From positions 5,280,859-5,293,358 of the forward strand of contig CAUJGJ010000242.1 in the NCBI GenBank assembly GCA_963170055.1: a DNA stretch of 12,500 nucleotides, read 5' to 3'. Below, in pieces: positions 1 to 7,645 of this stretch (its first letter is position 1; every line of letters starts with the position of its first letter). Origin of the DNA: Halisarca cf. caerulea (lineage: Eukaryota > Porifera > Demospongiae > Chondrillida > Halisarcidae). The notes below the pieces were generated by a model. That model worked only from the letters and a program-made list of their open reading frames with translations, did no database searches and had not been told where the DNA came from. The translations under genes and the position numbers were made by a program.

Positions 1-73
1 TTTTGCAGATGTCTGAAAATCTGCAAATATCATGAAAGTTTAGTCGTGTGAAAATTAAAGTGAATACGGTAGT
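1..73 (+). mobile_element. Right end of a TIR element (same family as 781-993), truncated by window start
   Basis: The sequence from ttttgcag to gaaaattaaagtgaatacgg matches the right third of the element at 781-993 (about 905-993). Shared blocks are ttttgcag, gtctga/gtctaa, the ttta-rich middle and the terminal gaaaattaaag-g-atac-gta. The 21-bp minisatellite begins within two bases of its terminus. Confidence 0.55.
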
Positions 74-364
74 AGGCACAGGACAGCAAGCAGTAGGCAC
101 GGGACAGTAAGCAGTAGGTACAAGACAGCAAGCAGTAGGCACAAGACAGCAAGCAGTAGGCACGGGACAGCAAGCAGTAGGCACAGGACAGCAAGCAGTA
201 GGCACAGGACAGCAAGCAGTAGGCATAAGACAGCAAACAGTAGGCACAAGACAGCAAGCAATAGGTACAAGACAGCTAGCAGTAGGTACAGGACAGCAAG
301 CAGTAGGTACAGGACAGCAAGCAGTAGGCATAAGACAGCCAGCAGTAGGCACAGGACAGCAAGC
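71..364. repeat. 21-bp minisatellite, 14 copies
   Basis: Fourteen consecutive 21-bp units of the form agtaggcacaggacagcaagc occupy exactly 294 bp. Copies differ at a few sites (cac/tac/cat, agg/aag/ggg). Because 21 is a multiple of three, open frames run through it in several frames and translate to leucine- and cysteine-rich repeats; I treat these as artefacts. The array abuts the TIR element end at 1-73. Confidence 0.95.
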
Positions 365-365
365 A

Positions 366-780
366 GGGATAAACATTTCCATTTTTCTTCTCAGTGTTCC
401 AGTCTCAACGCTAGGCACGGGGAGGGGGGGGGGGGGGGGGGACCTTCACAATCTAACACTCTGTGGACAACCCAAATGTGTCAGACTACACATGCAGATA
501 TGCATCACATATTCACATAAGTGTCCACAACTGTCGATGATAAAAACACTCCAGCCCCCCAAGCACCGCTGGATGACTGCTTCCAGTAGAAAAGGCGAGA
601 GGAGCACAACACAGGGATAAATTTGTCGAGGGTGTGTAGATCTCTCCACTACGTACATCCACCACACACACAACAGGCTATTGATCGTAAATGAGGAAAA
701 AAGATGCTACGTAAGTACGTACATAGGGAGTGAAATACGCATACAATACACATTGCTGGATACTCTCTTATCATGCTTTT
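366..780. other. Intergenic or intronic stretch with a poly-G run
   Basis: A run of more than 20 nearly pure G lies at about 418-441. The rest (442-780) is unique sequence with no recognisable gene. Open frames of about 70 codons exist on both strands, but none resembles a known family or has a good pair of splice sites. Confidence 0.5.
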
Positions 781-993
781 TATACCGTATGCGCTTTAAT
801 TTTCGCAGGGTGTATATTTCACAGATTTTGTCTTTTAGCGATTTTCGCGTTTTAATATTCATGGCCGGCCATATTTTGCCATTGCACAAGAGTCCGATCT
901 AAATTTTTGCAGGTCTAAACTTTCGCGGATGGCTTCCAATCCGCGAATACTGCGAATATTAAACCACGTGAAAATTAAAGCGTATACAGTATA
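781..993. mobile_element. 213-bp MITE-like element with 24-bp TIRs
   Basis: The left end TATACCGTATGCGCTTTAAT and the inverted right end TATACTGTATACGCTTTAAT (each running four more bases, TTTC) match at 22 of 24 positions. There is no coding capacity. Inside lie a perfect 12-bp palindrome atggccggccat (861-872) and an 8-bp stem hairpin TCGCGGAT/ATCCGCGA (923-946). Part of its right end recurs at 1-73, which confirms a dispersed family. Confidence 0.7.
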
Positions 994-1037
994 CACAATG
1001 GATACAGTACGATCAAATGATATAATATGGAAGAAAG

Positions 1038-1041
<4 letters not shown>

Positions 1042-1095
<54 letters not shown>
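1042..1095. repeat. (TG)n microsatellite, 27 pure units
   Basis: A pure TG tract. It grades into degenerate GTGC/GCAT alternating purine-pyrimidine sequence to about 1230, a potential Z-DNA-forming stretch of roughly 190 bp. Cys-Val or His-Thr open frames through it are artefacts. Confidence 0.98.
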
Positions 1096-1099
<4 letters not shown>

Positions 1100-1230
1100 C
1101 GTGCGCGCACGCATGTGCATGCGTGCGTGTGTGTGTGCATGCTGCATGTGTGCGTGCGTGCGTGCATTCTGCATGTGTGCGTGCATGCGTGTATGCGAGG
1201 GTGTGTGCATGCATGCATGTGTGTGGTGAG
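1096..1230. repeat. Degenerate GTGC/GCAT alternating repeat
   Basis: A continuation of the TG tract with many C and A substitutions that keep the alternating purine-pyrimidine pattern. A sub-repeat of the form gcgtgcgtgcattctgcatgtgtgcgtgc occurs about twice (1141-1195). Confidence 0.85.
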
Positions 1231-1354
1231 TTGAGGTAGCTTGGCGTTGATCTGGACTCATTCCTTTACATGTAATATATATAAATGTATTTTACATGTG
1301 ATAGGCTGAAGGCAAGAGCACAGACAGACGTCTACATCATGGTATGTGGTCCAG

Positions 1355-1413
1355 TGTTGACAGTGTAAATCTGTTTATTTACACTGAATGGTACACTTCT
1401 CTCCTGGTCCAAG
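1355..1413 (+). CDS. Possible RALGAPB-like exon 1 of set (YTEW segment)
   Basis: A 59-nt open segment between acceptor gtggtccag and donor GTATCC. It reads VDSVNLFIYTEWYTSLLVQ and ends in phase 1. It resembles the human RALGAPB segment I recall around [19 protein letters not shown]. The similarity is short, and the exon that should follow (about 40 residues) was not found. The minus strand of the same stretch has an AATAAA and an open frame, so an opposite-strand 3' end is an alternative. Confidence 0.3.
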
Positions 1414-1756
1414 GTATCCCAGCTGGGCAGACCAGTGGATACTCCCTGCACAGGCCACAATTCCAGTAAACTAACTGTCTGCAACGATGAGCAAAATCAG
1501 TAGAGAGCAGTTATATACATACATACGTACGTATGTGTACATTCTCTTCCTACAAAAGCCCCTGGATATGACATACATATACATATGTGTCTATTCCAGC
1601 CACCTCTCTACTTTGGCCCAAACCTCTTGGTGCTAAGGCAGCTTGAGTAGAGGGATTTCACTGCAGTTCACTACTCCAGCTTCTTTAAGGGGCACATGAA
1701 AAGCACACACATGTACATACTACTGTGTGCGTGCACGTCGCATGTACACATTGGAG

Positions 1757-1834
1757 TCCCAACAATCACATATTCTGCGGGCAATTCAGAATGTAAGAGG
1801 CTGCAATAATTTGCCAGACATCGAGCGCCAACAG
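1757..1834 (+). CDS. Possible RALGAPB-like exon 2 of set (LRAIQ segment)
   Basis: A 78-nt open segment, phase 0, ending at donor GTACAG. It reads SQQSHILRAIQNVRGCNN and then LPDIERQQ. It aligns with a human RALGAPB stretch recalled as [24 protein letters not shown], and the order relative to the YTEW segment is as in the human protein. The acceptor (acacattggag) is weak, and the frame stays open beyond the donor to about 1945. Phase does not match the preceding candidate, so at least one exon is missing. Confidence 0.3.
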
Positions 1835-2457
1835 GTACAGACTGCAACACAACTGCTTTGCAGAACAAGGTCAAATGGAGAAAAAAAGAATCCCAAATCA
1901 TTGAAGCAAAGGGCAACAAGGTTACACACACATACCTACATGTAGTTAACATAACATCATAAGTACCAGTATGTACGTATACACATGTATAAGCACTTAC
2001 ACACATATGAACATACGGACATAAGCACTTGAAATCACCCACCAAGATTGACATTGTCAATTCAATCACATCTTGAAAGAAAAGCAGTGAAGCTCCAACA
2101 GAGGTTCGGAGTACAAGGTACTGTACATACGTATATACTCATTACCCTACAGCAGTACATGTCCCCACCAATGTGTCTAGGCACGTACGTATGTACGTAT
2201 ACAAGCCTGCTGTGCTGACTGTAAGAACACTATGCATGTACTTACGTACGTATGTATATGTGTGTGTATGTGTAGGTCACATAAAATATAGCCCAGAATG
2301 CAGTCTGAGTTTGTCATATTATGTACTTATAATAATTAAGATAATTGGAAAATAGGATGCTTATAATTACTTATTAAAATCCCATTCAACTAAACAAAGT
2401 CCTCAGAACTAGTATGTACGTATGTCTTCGTAGATGTATGCACCAAGGCACTAATGA
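1835..2457. other. Stretch without an assigned gene
   Basis: Contains several short TACGTA clusters (1971-1990, 2185-2204, 2240-2260, 2411-2425). Two plus-strand open segments with splice-like borders were seen: 1861-1921 (lysine-rich) and 2033-2117 (HLERKAVKLQQRFGVQ, donor GTACTG). Neither could be joined in phase to the neighbouring candidates. Confidence 0.4.
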
Positions 2458-3373
2458 CAGTGAAACCTGCCTTAAAGACCACCTGTTTATAGAGACCACT
2501 CTGGACAGGTCCACAAACCACTAAACCAGTACTGTTGCACCTCTACATAAGGACCACCTGTCTATAAAGACCACTGTGGACAGGTTCAGGAGCCACTAAA
2601 TCAGTACTGTTGCACCTCTACATGAGGACTACCTGTCTATAAAGACCACTCTGGACAGATCCAGGAACCACTAAATCAGTACTGTTGCACCTCTACATAA
2701 GGACCACCTGTCTATAAAGACCACTCTGGACAGGTCCAGGAGCCACTAAATCAGTACTGTTGCACCTCTACATAAGGACCACCTGTCTATAAAGACCACT
2801 CTGGACAGGTTCAGGAACCACTAAATCAGTACTGTTGCACCTCTACATGAGGACTACCTGTCTATAAAGACCACTCTGGACAGATCCAGGAACCACTAAA
2901 TCAGTACTGTTGCACCTCTACATAAGGACCACCTGTCTATAAAGACCACTCTGGACAGGTCCAGGAACCACTAAATCAGTACTGTTGCACCTCTACATGA
3001 GGACTACCTGTCTACAAAGACCACTCTGAACAGATCCAGGAACCACTAAATCAGTACTGTTGCACCTCTACATAAGGACCACCTGTCTATAAAGACCACT
3101 CTGGACAGGTCCAGGAACCACTAAATCAGTACTGTTGCACCTCTACATGAGGACTACCTGTCTACAAAGACCACTCTGAACAGATCCAGGAACCACTAAA
3201 TCAGTACTGTTGCACCTCTACATGAGGACTACCTGTCTACAAAGACCACTCTGAACAGATCCAGGAACCACTAAATCAGTACTGTTGCACCTCTACATGA
3301 GGACCACCTGTCTATAGAGACCATGATTCATTGGTCCTTTGAGTGGTCTTTACACACACTGCAGGTTCTACTG
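2458..3373. mobile_element. 916-bp TIR element carrying a 75-bp satellite
   Basis: The left end is CAGTGAAACCTGCCTTAAAG with ACCACCTG following; the right end, inverted, is CAGTAGAACCTGCAGTGTGT with GTAAAGACCAC following. The CAGT-AACCTG terminus and the shared AAAGACCAC block indicate a CAGT-type, TA-targeting (Tc1/mariner or pogo-like) non-autonomous element. TA follows the right end; the left flank is GA, probably a mutated TA. The interior is almost entirely the 75-bp tandem array. No transposase frame is present. Confidence 0.65.
2472..3330 (+). repeat. 75-bp minisatellite, about 11.5 copies
   Basis: The landmark ctgttgcacctctacat recurs every 75 bp at 2532, 2607, 2682, 2757, 2832, 2907, 2982, 3057, 3132, 3207 and 3282. 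Two variants alternate. Type A has ataaggaccacc with acaggtcc or acaggttc; type B has atgaggactacc with acagatcc. The order is A B A A B A B A B B, then a hybrid. Later B copies share tctacaaag and ctgaacag, showing recent unit duplication. Confidence 0.95.
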
Positions 3374-3642
3374 TACTGTACCTTCTGGCCACATTTGTTG
3401 CACTGAAAGATGCTGGATATTGTGCATATTGTATACACATTTCCAGCAACCGAATAGCAAGGGTTCTGGATCATCAAAGGATGGATGAAAGAGTCATGAC
3501 TGTACCTTCATCCAGCCAGCACCTGGGTTATCCAGATGCTTCATATTATGCTGAGTATTTACATGTATGTACATAATATGTATGTATACATTCACACACA
3601 TGGTACCTGGTACGAAGGTAGGTACCCCAACATACGTACATA
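3374..3642. other. Unique spacer between the two satellite-bearing elements
   Basis: About 270 bp, free of the satellite. Both strands have modest open frames. On the plus strand an acceptor-like cacatttccag near 3448 is followed by NRIARVLDHQRMDERV, which I do not recognise. A short TACATA/TACGTA cluster occupies 3560-3640. Confidence 0.4.
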
Positions 3643-4122
3643 CAGTGAAACTTGTGTAAAAAGACCATTCAAGGGACCGACAAACCATAGTCTCTCTATA
3701 AACAGGTGGTCCTTATGTAGAGGTGCAACAGTACTGGTTTAGTGGTTCCTGGACCTGTCCAGAGTGGTCTTTATAGACAGGTGGTCCTCATGTAGAGGTG
3801 CAACAGTACTGATTTAGTGGTTCCTGGACCTGTCCAGAGTGGTCTTTATAGACAGGTGGTCCTTATGTAGAGGTGCAACAGTACTGATTTAGTGGTTCCT
3901 GGACCTGTCCAGAGTGGTCTTTATAGACAGGTGGTCCTCATGTAGAGGTGCAACAGTACTGATTTAGTGGTTCCTGGACCTGTCCAGAGTGGTCTTTATA
4001 GACAGGTGGTCCTTATGTAGAGGTGCAACAGTACTGATTTAGTGGTTTGTGGACCTGCCCAGAGTGGTCTTTATAGACAGTTGGTCCTTCTATAAAGGTG
4101 GTCTTTATGACAGGTTTCAGTG
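3643..4122. mobile_element. About 480-bp TIR element with inverted 75-bp satellite
   Basis: The left end CAGTGAAACTTGTGTAAAAA (then GACCA) is preceded by TA. The right end, inverted, is about CACTGAAACCTGTCATAAAG followed by ACCACC and is slightly degraded at its tip. The termini match those of the 2458-3373 element. The interior carries the same satellite in reverse complement, so the two elements probably inserted independently in opposite orientations. Confidence 0.6.
3705..4079 (-). repeat. 75-bp minisatellite, 5 copies, inverted relative to 2472-3330
   Basis: The landmark ggtggtcct-atgtagagg recurs at 3705, 3780, 3855, 3930 and 4005. It is the reverse complement of the left array's unit. 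Copies alternate ttatg and tcatg, so a 150-bp dimer structure is visible here too. Confidence 0.95.
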
Positions 4123-4386
4123 CACGTATAATTGTAGATGATATTCCTCCCTCCAGACACACAGTGTATCTTCAGTCCCCTTGAGTATACACAGTACATA
4201 CACATGCATGCACACATGTGCAGAGACCACAGCATTTACGTGTGTACACTTCAACATGCATACAACCCACAGTGTTCTCCGCAGAAATAATTTCAGACAT
4301 GTTGAATATATATACGTACATATGTACATGCATACATACATATGTATATACGTACATACATACATATGTACGTACATGCATATTTA
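4123..4386. repeat. Unique sequence followed by a TACATA/TACGTA cluster
   Basis: No gene was seen. The second half (about 4310-4381) is a cluster of TACGTA, TACATA and CATATG tetranucleotide-type repeats. Confidence 0.6.
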
Positions 4387-4562
4387 CAGTCAAACCTCGC
4401 TAGTGAGTACACCTGGGGACCCTCCAAATTGCTACTCACTATCAGTAGCACTTGCTAACCATATAGATTAGTATTATGGGTTATAAGCTGGGGTATCATA
4501 TCCTTGTACTTCCTAACCAAGTATTACTCATTAACAGTGTTCTTACTAACGAGGTTCTGCTG
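4387..4562. mobile_element. 176-bp TA-flanked TIR element (copy 1)
   Basis: The left TIR CAGTCAAACCTCGCTAGTGA (GTAC) and the inverted right TIR CAGCAGAACCTCGTTAGTAA (GAAC) match at 18 of 24 positions. Both flanks are TA (4385-4386 and 4563-4564), the expected Tc1/mariner or pogo target duplication. It is non-coding. The same length, 176 bp, and related subterminal GTTAGTAAGTAC motifs occur in the element at 12142-12317. Confidence 0.75.
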
Positions 4563-5279
4563 TACACACGTACGTACATCATACATGGAACCTCTTATAA
4601 CAAATACCACAAATAGCAAAACCTCTCTATAAGAGACTGCTCTTGTGGGCCCAGATAGATCACTACGTATTAAAGAAGGTATGTTGGTCCAACATGCCTC
4701 AAGATACCTGGGGAGAACAGTGACATACATACATATGTTCATGCACACAAAAATTCCTATGACATCAAAGATAGCAGCTAAATAAATTAAGTTAAACTAG
4801 CAATGTGGTTACATCGGCAGAGGTCATGTTTGGTGGGGTGTAGGTGCAGGGGCAGGAAGAGTACAGGTCGCCCTAAAACAGTCTGCAACTTGTAGCAATC
4901 GCAGCCTTAAAGCTGCTTGTGGAAGCATCATAGGTGTAATGTAGTGGTTTACATAGGTATGTACATTGACAAATGTGCACATACATACGTACATACATAC
5001 ATACATAGGTAGGTAGGTAGGCAGATTCTTGTAACATAAGAATTGGGGAGGTGAAAATGTAATTTTAAAAACAGGTGGAGCTTCAATGAAGGCAAGGGGT
5101 AAGAATCCCCCCCCCCCCCCCCGTTCCCTCCTAAAACCTCCCAGAAGTGGTTAACATCACGCAACAACTGTGTGCACAGGGTATGCACATACCCATGTAG
5201 TGTGTAGCTCAGGAATGCAGCTGGGTGATGTAAGAAAGCCTTAGGAAGTGTTCGGTGACATGAGCACATGCAACACCAG
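4563..5279. other. Stretch without an assigned gene
   Basis: Two further TIR-like fragments lie at 4588-4604 (ggaacctcttataac) and 4616-4640 (gcaaaacctctctataagag). A TACGTA/TACATA cluster is at about 4955-5025 and a poly-C run at about 5108-5122. A plus segment at 4880-4935 contains the helix-like reading SLQLVAIAALKLLVEAS, but it stops at TAG before the only donor-like site, so no exon is called. Confidence 0.4.
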
Positions 5280-5369
5280 AGGATTGGAATGTGACGAAGC
5301 CCCACTTAGAGGACATCATGATTCTGTCTTGTGCATACTCACATGAAAAGATTATAGAGCACTTGTCAG
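5280..5369 (+). CDS. Possible RALGAPB-like exon 3 of set (DWNVTK segment)
   Basis: A 90-nt open segment with acceptor caacaccag and donor GTAAAT. It reads EDWNVTKPHLEDIMILSC followed by AYSHEKIIEHLS. It lies between the LRAIQ and TWFR candidates, where human RALGAPB has [20 protein letters not shown] and then VVEQWSK. Only the TP--W---K start and the ---IIE-- end look alike, so the assignment is weak. The composition and lack of repeats support a real exon more than they support the identity. Confidence 0.25.
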
Positions 5370-5840
5370 GTAAATAGAAAGATAAATATTCCTTACATAG
5401 ATTCACTCACAGTCAGTGCATGGAAACGAGAAGACTTGCTCTAGAGCTTCTAATGAGAACGCCCAATTTGGATGATTGAGAATGCGATAAGTGTATGTGC
5501 TCACATGGAGTGTTGGACAGACCGTTCATTGGAGGGAGTGGTGGGTAAGGGGGATTATAACTGATCTAACGTTACATGTACAGTACCATTGCACAATGTG
5601 ATTTGGAGAGAATGAATCAGGAGGGAGGAGCTGGATAACGGGGGGGGAGGGGGAGGGAGGAGGGGATTAGATTTGATGCTACATTTACCGTCACACAATT
5701 TTCATTTGGAGAGAGCGCATCAGAGGAACGAATATCAAGGGCTCCTCCTCCCGATAAAATCCTGTCTGTGTGTGTAAACATACATACGCGTGCCTTGTTT
5801 ACGGTCTACCCTGCTAAATTGCCCGGGGTGTTGCGTCCAG
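5370..5840. other. Region between candidate exons, with a G-rich tract
   Basis: Contains the run at 5640-5666 (G blocks separated by single A, a potential G-quadruplex). A repeated motif, atttggagagaatgaatcag / atttggagagagcgcatcag, occurs at about 5600 and 5704 within two similar blocks. No gene was assigned. Confidence 0.4.
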
Positions 5841-5896
5841 CAAATGCCATTCAAGGACCGAGTTGTACACACATGGTTCAGAATCTTGTCCCATAG
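5841..5896 (+). CDS. Possible RALGAPB-like exon 4 of set (TWFR segment)
   Basis: A 56-nt segment with acceptor gttgcgtccag and donor GTGTAG. It reads QMPFKDRVVHTWFRILSH plus AG. It resembles human RALGAPB [20 protein letters not shown]; the VxxTWFRxL core is the best single match of the set. It is followed by a 36-bp putative intron and the next candidate exon in matching phase. Confidence 0.38.
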
Positions 5897-5932
5897 GTGT
5901 AGGCAACAGGTCTCCACTGCTGTTATCATTAG

Positions 5933-5998
5933 AAAACCGACAGACTTAGCTATGCTCCCTCCACCCGATGTACACAGTGGAGGTGACCATCAGAGAAT
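5933..5998 (+). CDS. Possible RALGAPB-like exon 5 of set (KPTDL segment)
   Basis: A 66-nt segment with acceptor tgttatcattag and a strong donor GTAAGT. Joined to the previous exon it continues R-KPTDLAMLPPPDVHSGG-DHQR and ends in phase 2. In the human protein [10 protein letters not shown] is followed by NPVDLSNPAIISS, so position and P-(T/V)-DL fit. No following exon could be matched to RALGAPB. From 5790 the plus frame also runs open through the 36-bp gap to 6002, so this could be one exon. Confidence 0.35.
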
Positions 5999-6866
5999 GT
6001 AAGTATCCAGGGGTAGATATGTACCAGACAGGTATGCCTCACACATATACAGGTGAATTCATAGCACAATGATGTGTGTACTCTAGGTGGTGCCACATTT
6101 ATCACCTAGCACCAGTCATCCGTAACCACAAGGACATGAATATACGCGGATATATATACACACACACCCATCACAAATACTCTAGTTATGGTACGGGAGA
6201 ACTGTTGAAAATAGAGAGATATTTACGACACCGGCAACAAACAATGCAACAGTAACTGATACAAACACGCACATATGTTTGTAACTGGAGTAAAGACAAG
6301 GATAAACCATCCGATGAAACCACAGACACAACGAACCATCTACTTCGTTAGGTCTGATTATCAGTAGAGCACCATGTAAGTACATATGTACGTACAAGCG
6401 TCATGTCCACATGGCTATGAGCACATACAAACCTACGTACGTACGTCAGTAGATGGGTTTCCCATGTGTCATTTGATATTAAACGTTTTTCTTTGATCTT
6501 CAGGGGGATCTCCCCAGGAAGGAATGCGCAGTACGAATTGAAACTTATTGTTGAACAAACCACTAGATTTAATGTCTGCCCTCCTTCTCCTTTGCTCTGA
6601 CATCTTAGATGACAAGGGAAATTAGTGCGATGTTGCACTGTGCTGAATGATATGTGGGGAAAACCCTGTTCTGAGACCTTGTTTACATGTGCGTGGATAG
6701 TTTTGCAAACACATACATATGTACGCACTTTCGATGATACATGAGAGTATCCACTTTTGGGATTTATTTACAATACTATACATTTACTGATGCAATTACA
6801 ATGTTTTCGTGTAAACAGTCGACATGTGAGTGATTTGATGAGTGTGTCCTGATGCAGATGATTGTA
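5999..6866. other. Stretch with only tentative coding signals
   Basis: Starts with the GTAAGT donor of the preceding candidate exon. It holds TACGTA clusters at 6378-6395 and 6433-6447, the small minus-strand frame at 6469-6603 and AT-rich sequence near 6760-6800. No further RALGAPB-like or ODAD4-like exon was found on either strand. Confidence 0.4.
6469..6603 (-). CDS. Small unrecognised open frame or terminal exon, 44 codons
   Basis: A minus-strand frame from ATG at 6603 to TGA at 6469. It begins MSEQRRRRADIKSSG, continues LFNNKFQFVLRIPSWG and ends DPPEDQRKTFNIK. The composition looks protein-like and repeat-free, and an acceptor-like cttgtcatctaag sits immediately before the ATG, so it could be a last exon. 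I do not recognise a family. The opposite strand has a strong acceptor (ctttgatcttcag, 6502) followed by 31 open codons (GISPGRNAQYELKLIVEQ...), so only one strand, or neither, is likely to be real. Confidence 0.2.
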   Translation of the reverse strand: MSEQRRRRADIKSSGLFNNKFQFVLRIPSWGDPPEDQRKTFNIK

Positions 6867-6958
6867 CAGCAAAACCTCATTAAGAGGAACACTCTCGGGA
6901 CAAAATTCTGCGTAACACAAACAATTTTTTGAAGCACGTTTGGTTTGCTGCAGTACTG
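6867..6958. mobile_element. Short or degraded TIR element related to the CAGT-AACCT family
   Basis: TA is followed by CAGCAAAACCTCATTAAGAG with GAACACTCTCGGGACAAAAT after it, typical of this TIR type. A weak inverted partner, CAGCAAACCAAACG, ends at 6950; a CAGTACTG-TA end lies at 6958. The right boundary is uncertain. Confidence 0.4.
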
Positions 6959-7018
6959 TACATGTAGTATCATATCCCGAGATAAGAAGAAGTTCTGACA
7001 TGAAAACTTATTTGGGGG

Positions 7019-7052
7019 TCCCCTAAAGTTCATCTTGATGAACTTTAGGGGA
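7019..7052. repeat. Perfect 16-bp inverted repeat with 2-nt loop
   Basis: TCCCCTAAAGTTCATC is followed by TT and then its exact reverse complement GATGAACTTTAGGGGA. There is no T run on either side and the setting is eukaryotic, so it is not read as a bacterial-type terminator. It may be a palindromic element tip or a cruciform-forming site. Confidence 0.95.
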
Positions 7053-7212
7053 TCAAACATATAGACAAAATTACTCCATGGAGGTGTGTGTGTGTCAGGT
7101 ACTGGGGCACAGTTCAGTTGTCAAATCACCAGGTCAATCACCCTGGAAGTGCACAGTCTGGCTACTTGGCCATTCAATAATAGTCCATGTGGGCAGTGCT
7201 CAATGGGATGGT

Positions 7213-7398
7213 CACAGTAGGATGGACTAGGAAGTGCATGGAACATGCCAACTGTGATTCCTGACCATCGAGGACACAGTAGGATGGACTAGGAAGTGCA
7301 TGGAACATGCCAACTGTGATTCCTGACCATCGAGGACACAGTAGGATGGACTAAGAAGTGCATGAAACATGCCAACTGTGATTCCTGACCATCGAGGA
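7213..7398. repeat. 62-bp tandem repeat, 3 copies
   Basis: Three exact-length copies of a 62-bp unit start cacagtaggatggactagg at 7213, 7275 and 7337. The third differs by ctaag for ctagg and catgaaac for catggaac. Minus-strand frames through it are periodic artefacts because the unit is not a multiple of three and is read in successive frames. Confidence 0.95.
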
Positions 7399-7442
7399 CA
7401 TGAATATTCTTGTACATAGGATAGCAATCCAGTGTCTCCTCC

Positions 7443-7532
7443 ATATGTACGTACGTATGTACATACTTACATACATACGTATGTATGTACAGCATGTACA
7501 TACTGTATGTATGTACGTACGTACATATGTGC
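7443..7532. repeat. TACGTA/TACATA palindromic microsatellite cluster
   Basis: Mixed TACG, TACA and TATG tetranucleotides. The strand is largely self-complementary because TACGTA is a palindrome and TACATA pairs with TATGTA. It gives Tyr-Val-Arg-Thr type frames with no coding meaning. Confidence 0.9.
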
Positions 7533-7645
7533 ATACGAAAAAGGTAAGTGAATCAATATGCATTTCCACACGTAGACACAAACTAACAAAACAAGTTCTA
7601 CTACTTGTACTACAGGTGTATGGTACAGTAATATTCCAATCTTAC

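Noticed and set aside
55..270. Leucine/cysteine-rich open frames through 30-270
   Set aside because: They are translations of the 21-bp minisatellite, whose period is a multiple of three; no start context, splice sites or unique sequence support them.
975..1261. Cys-Val and His-Thr repeat frames around 1000-1260
   Set aside because: They are translations of the (TG)n tract and its degenerate extension.
1355..1480. Minus-strand terminal exon with AATAAA near 1373
   Set aside because: There is an acceptor-like atcgttgcag and an AATAAA, but the peptide matches nothing and the plus strand gives a better, though still weak, explanation.
2033..2117. Plus-strand exon with HLERKAVKLQQRFGVQ
   Set aside because: It looks protein-like and has a donor, but no acceptor, phase partner or family match was found.
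3381..3405. Minus-strand zinc-ribbon-like FQCNKCGQK
   Set aside because: A C-x2-C motif is present with acceptor- and donor-like borders, but the second Cys pair comes from the transposon end and upstream codons show no known domain; probably chance.
2472..4079. CRISPR-like repeat array
   Set aside because: The 75-bp units are contiguous with no unique spacers, lie within TIR elements and sit in an animal-type genome.
4880..4935. Plus-strand helix SLQLVAIAALKLLVEAS as an exon
   Set aside because: This frame ends in TAG before the only donor-like site, and the alternative open frame reads as low-information Ser-rich sequence.
7019..7052. Rho-independent terminator
   Set aside because: Strong hairpin but no T run and no bacterial gene context.
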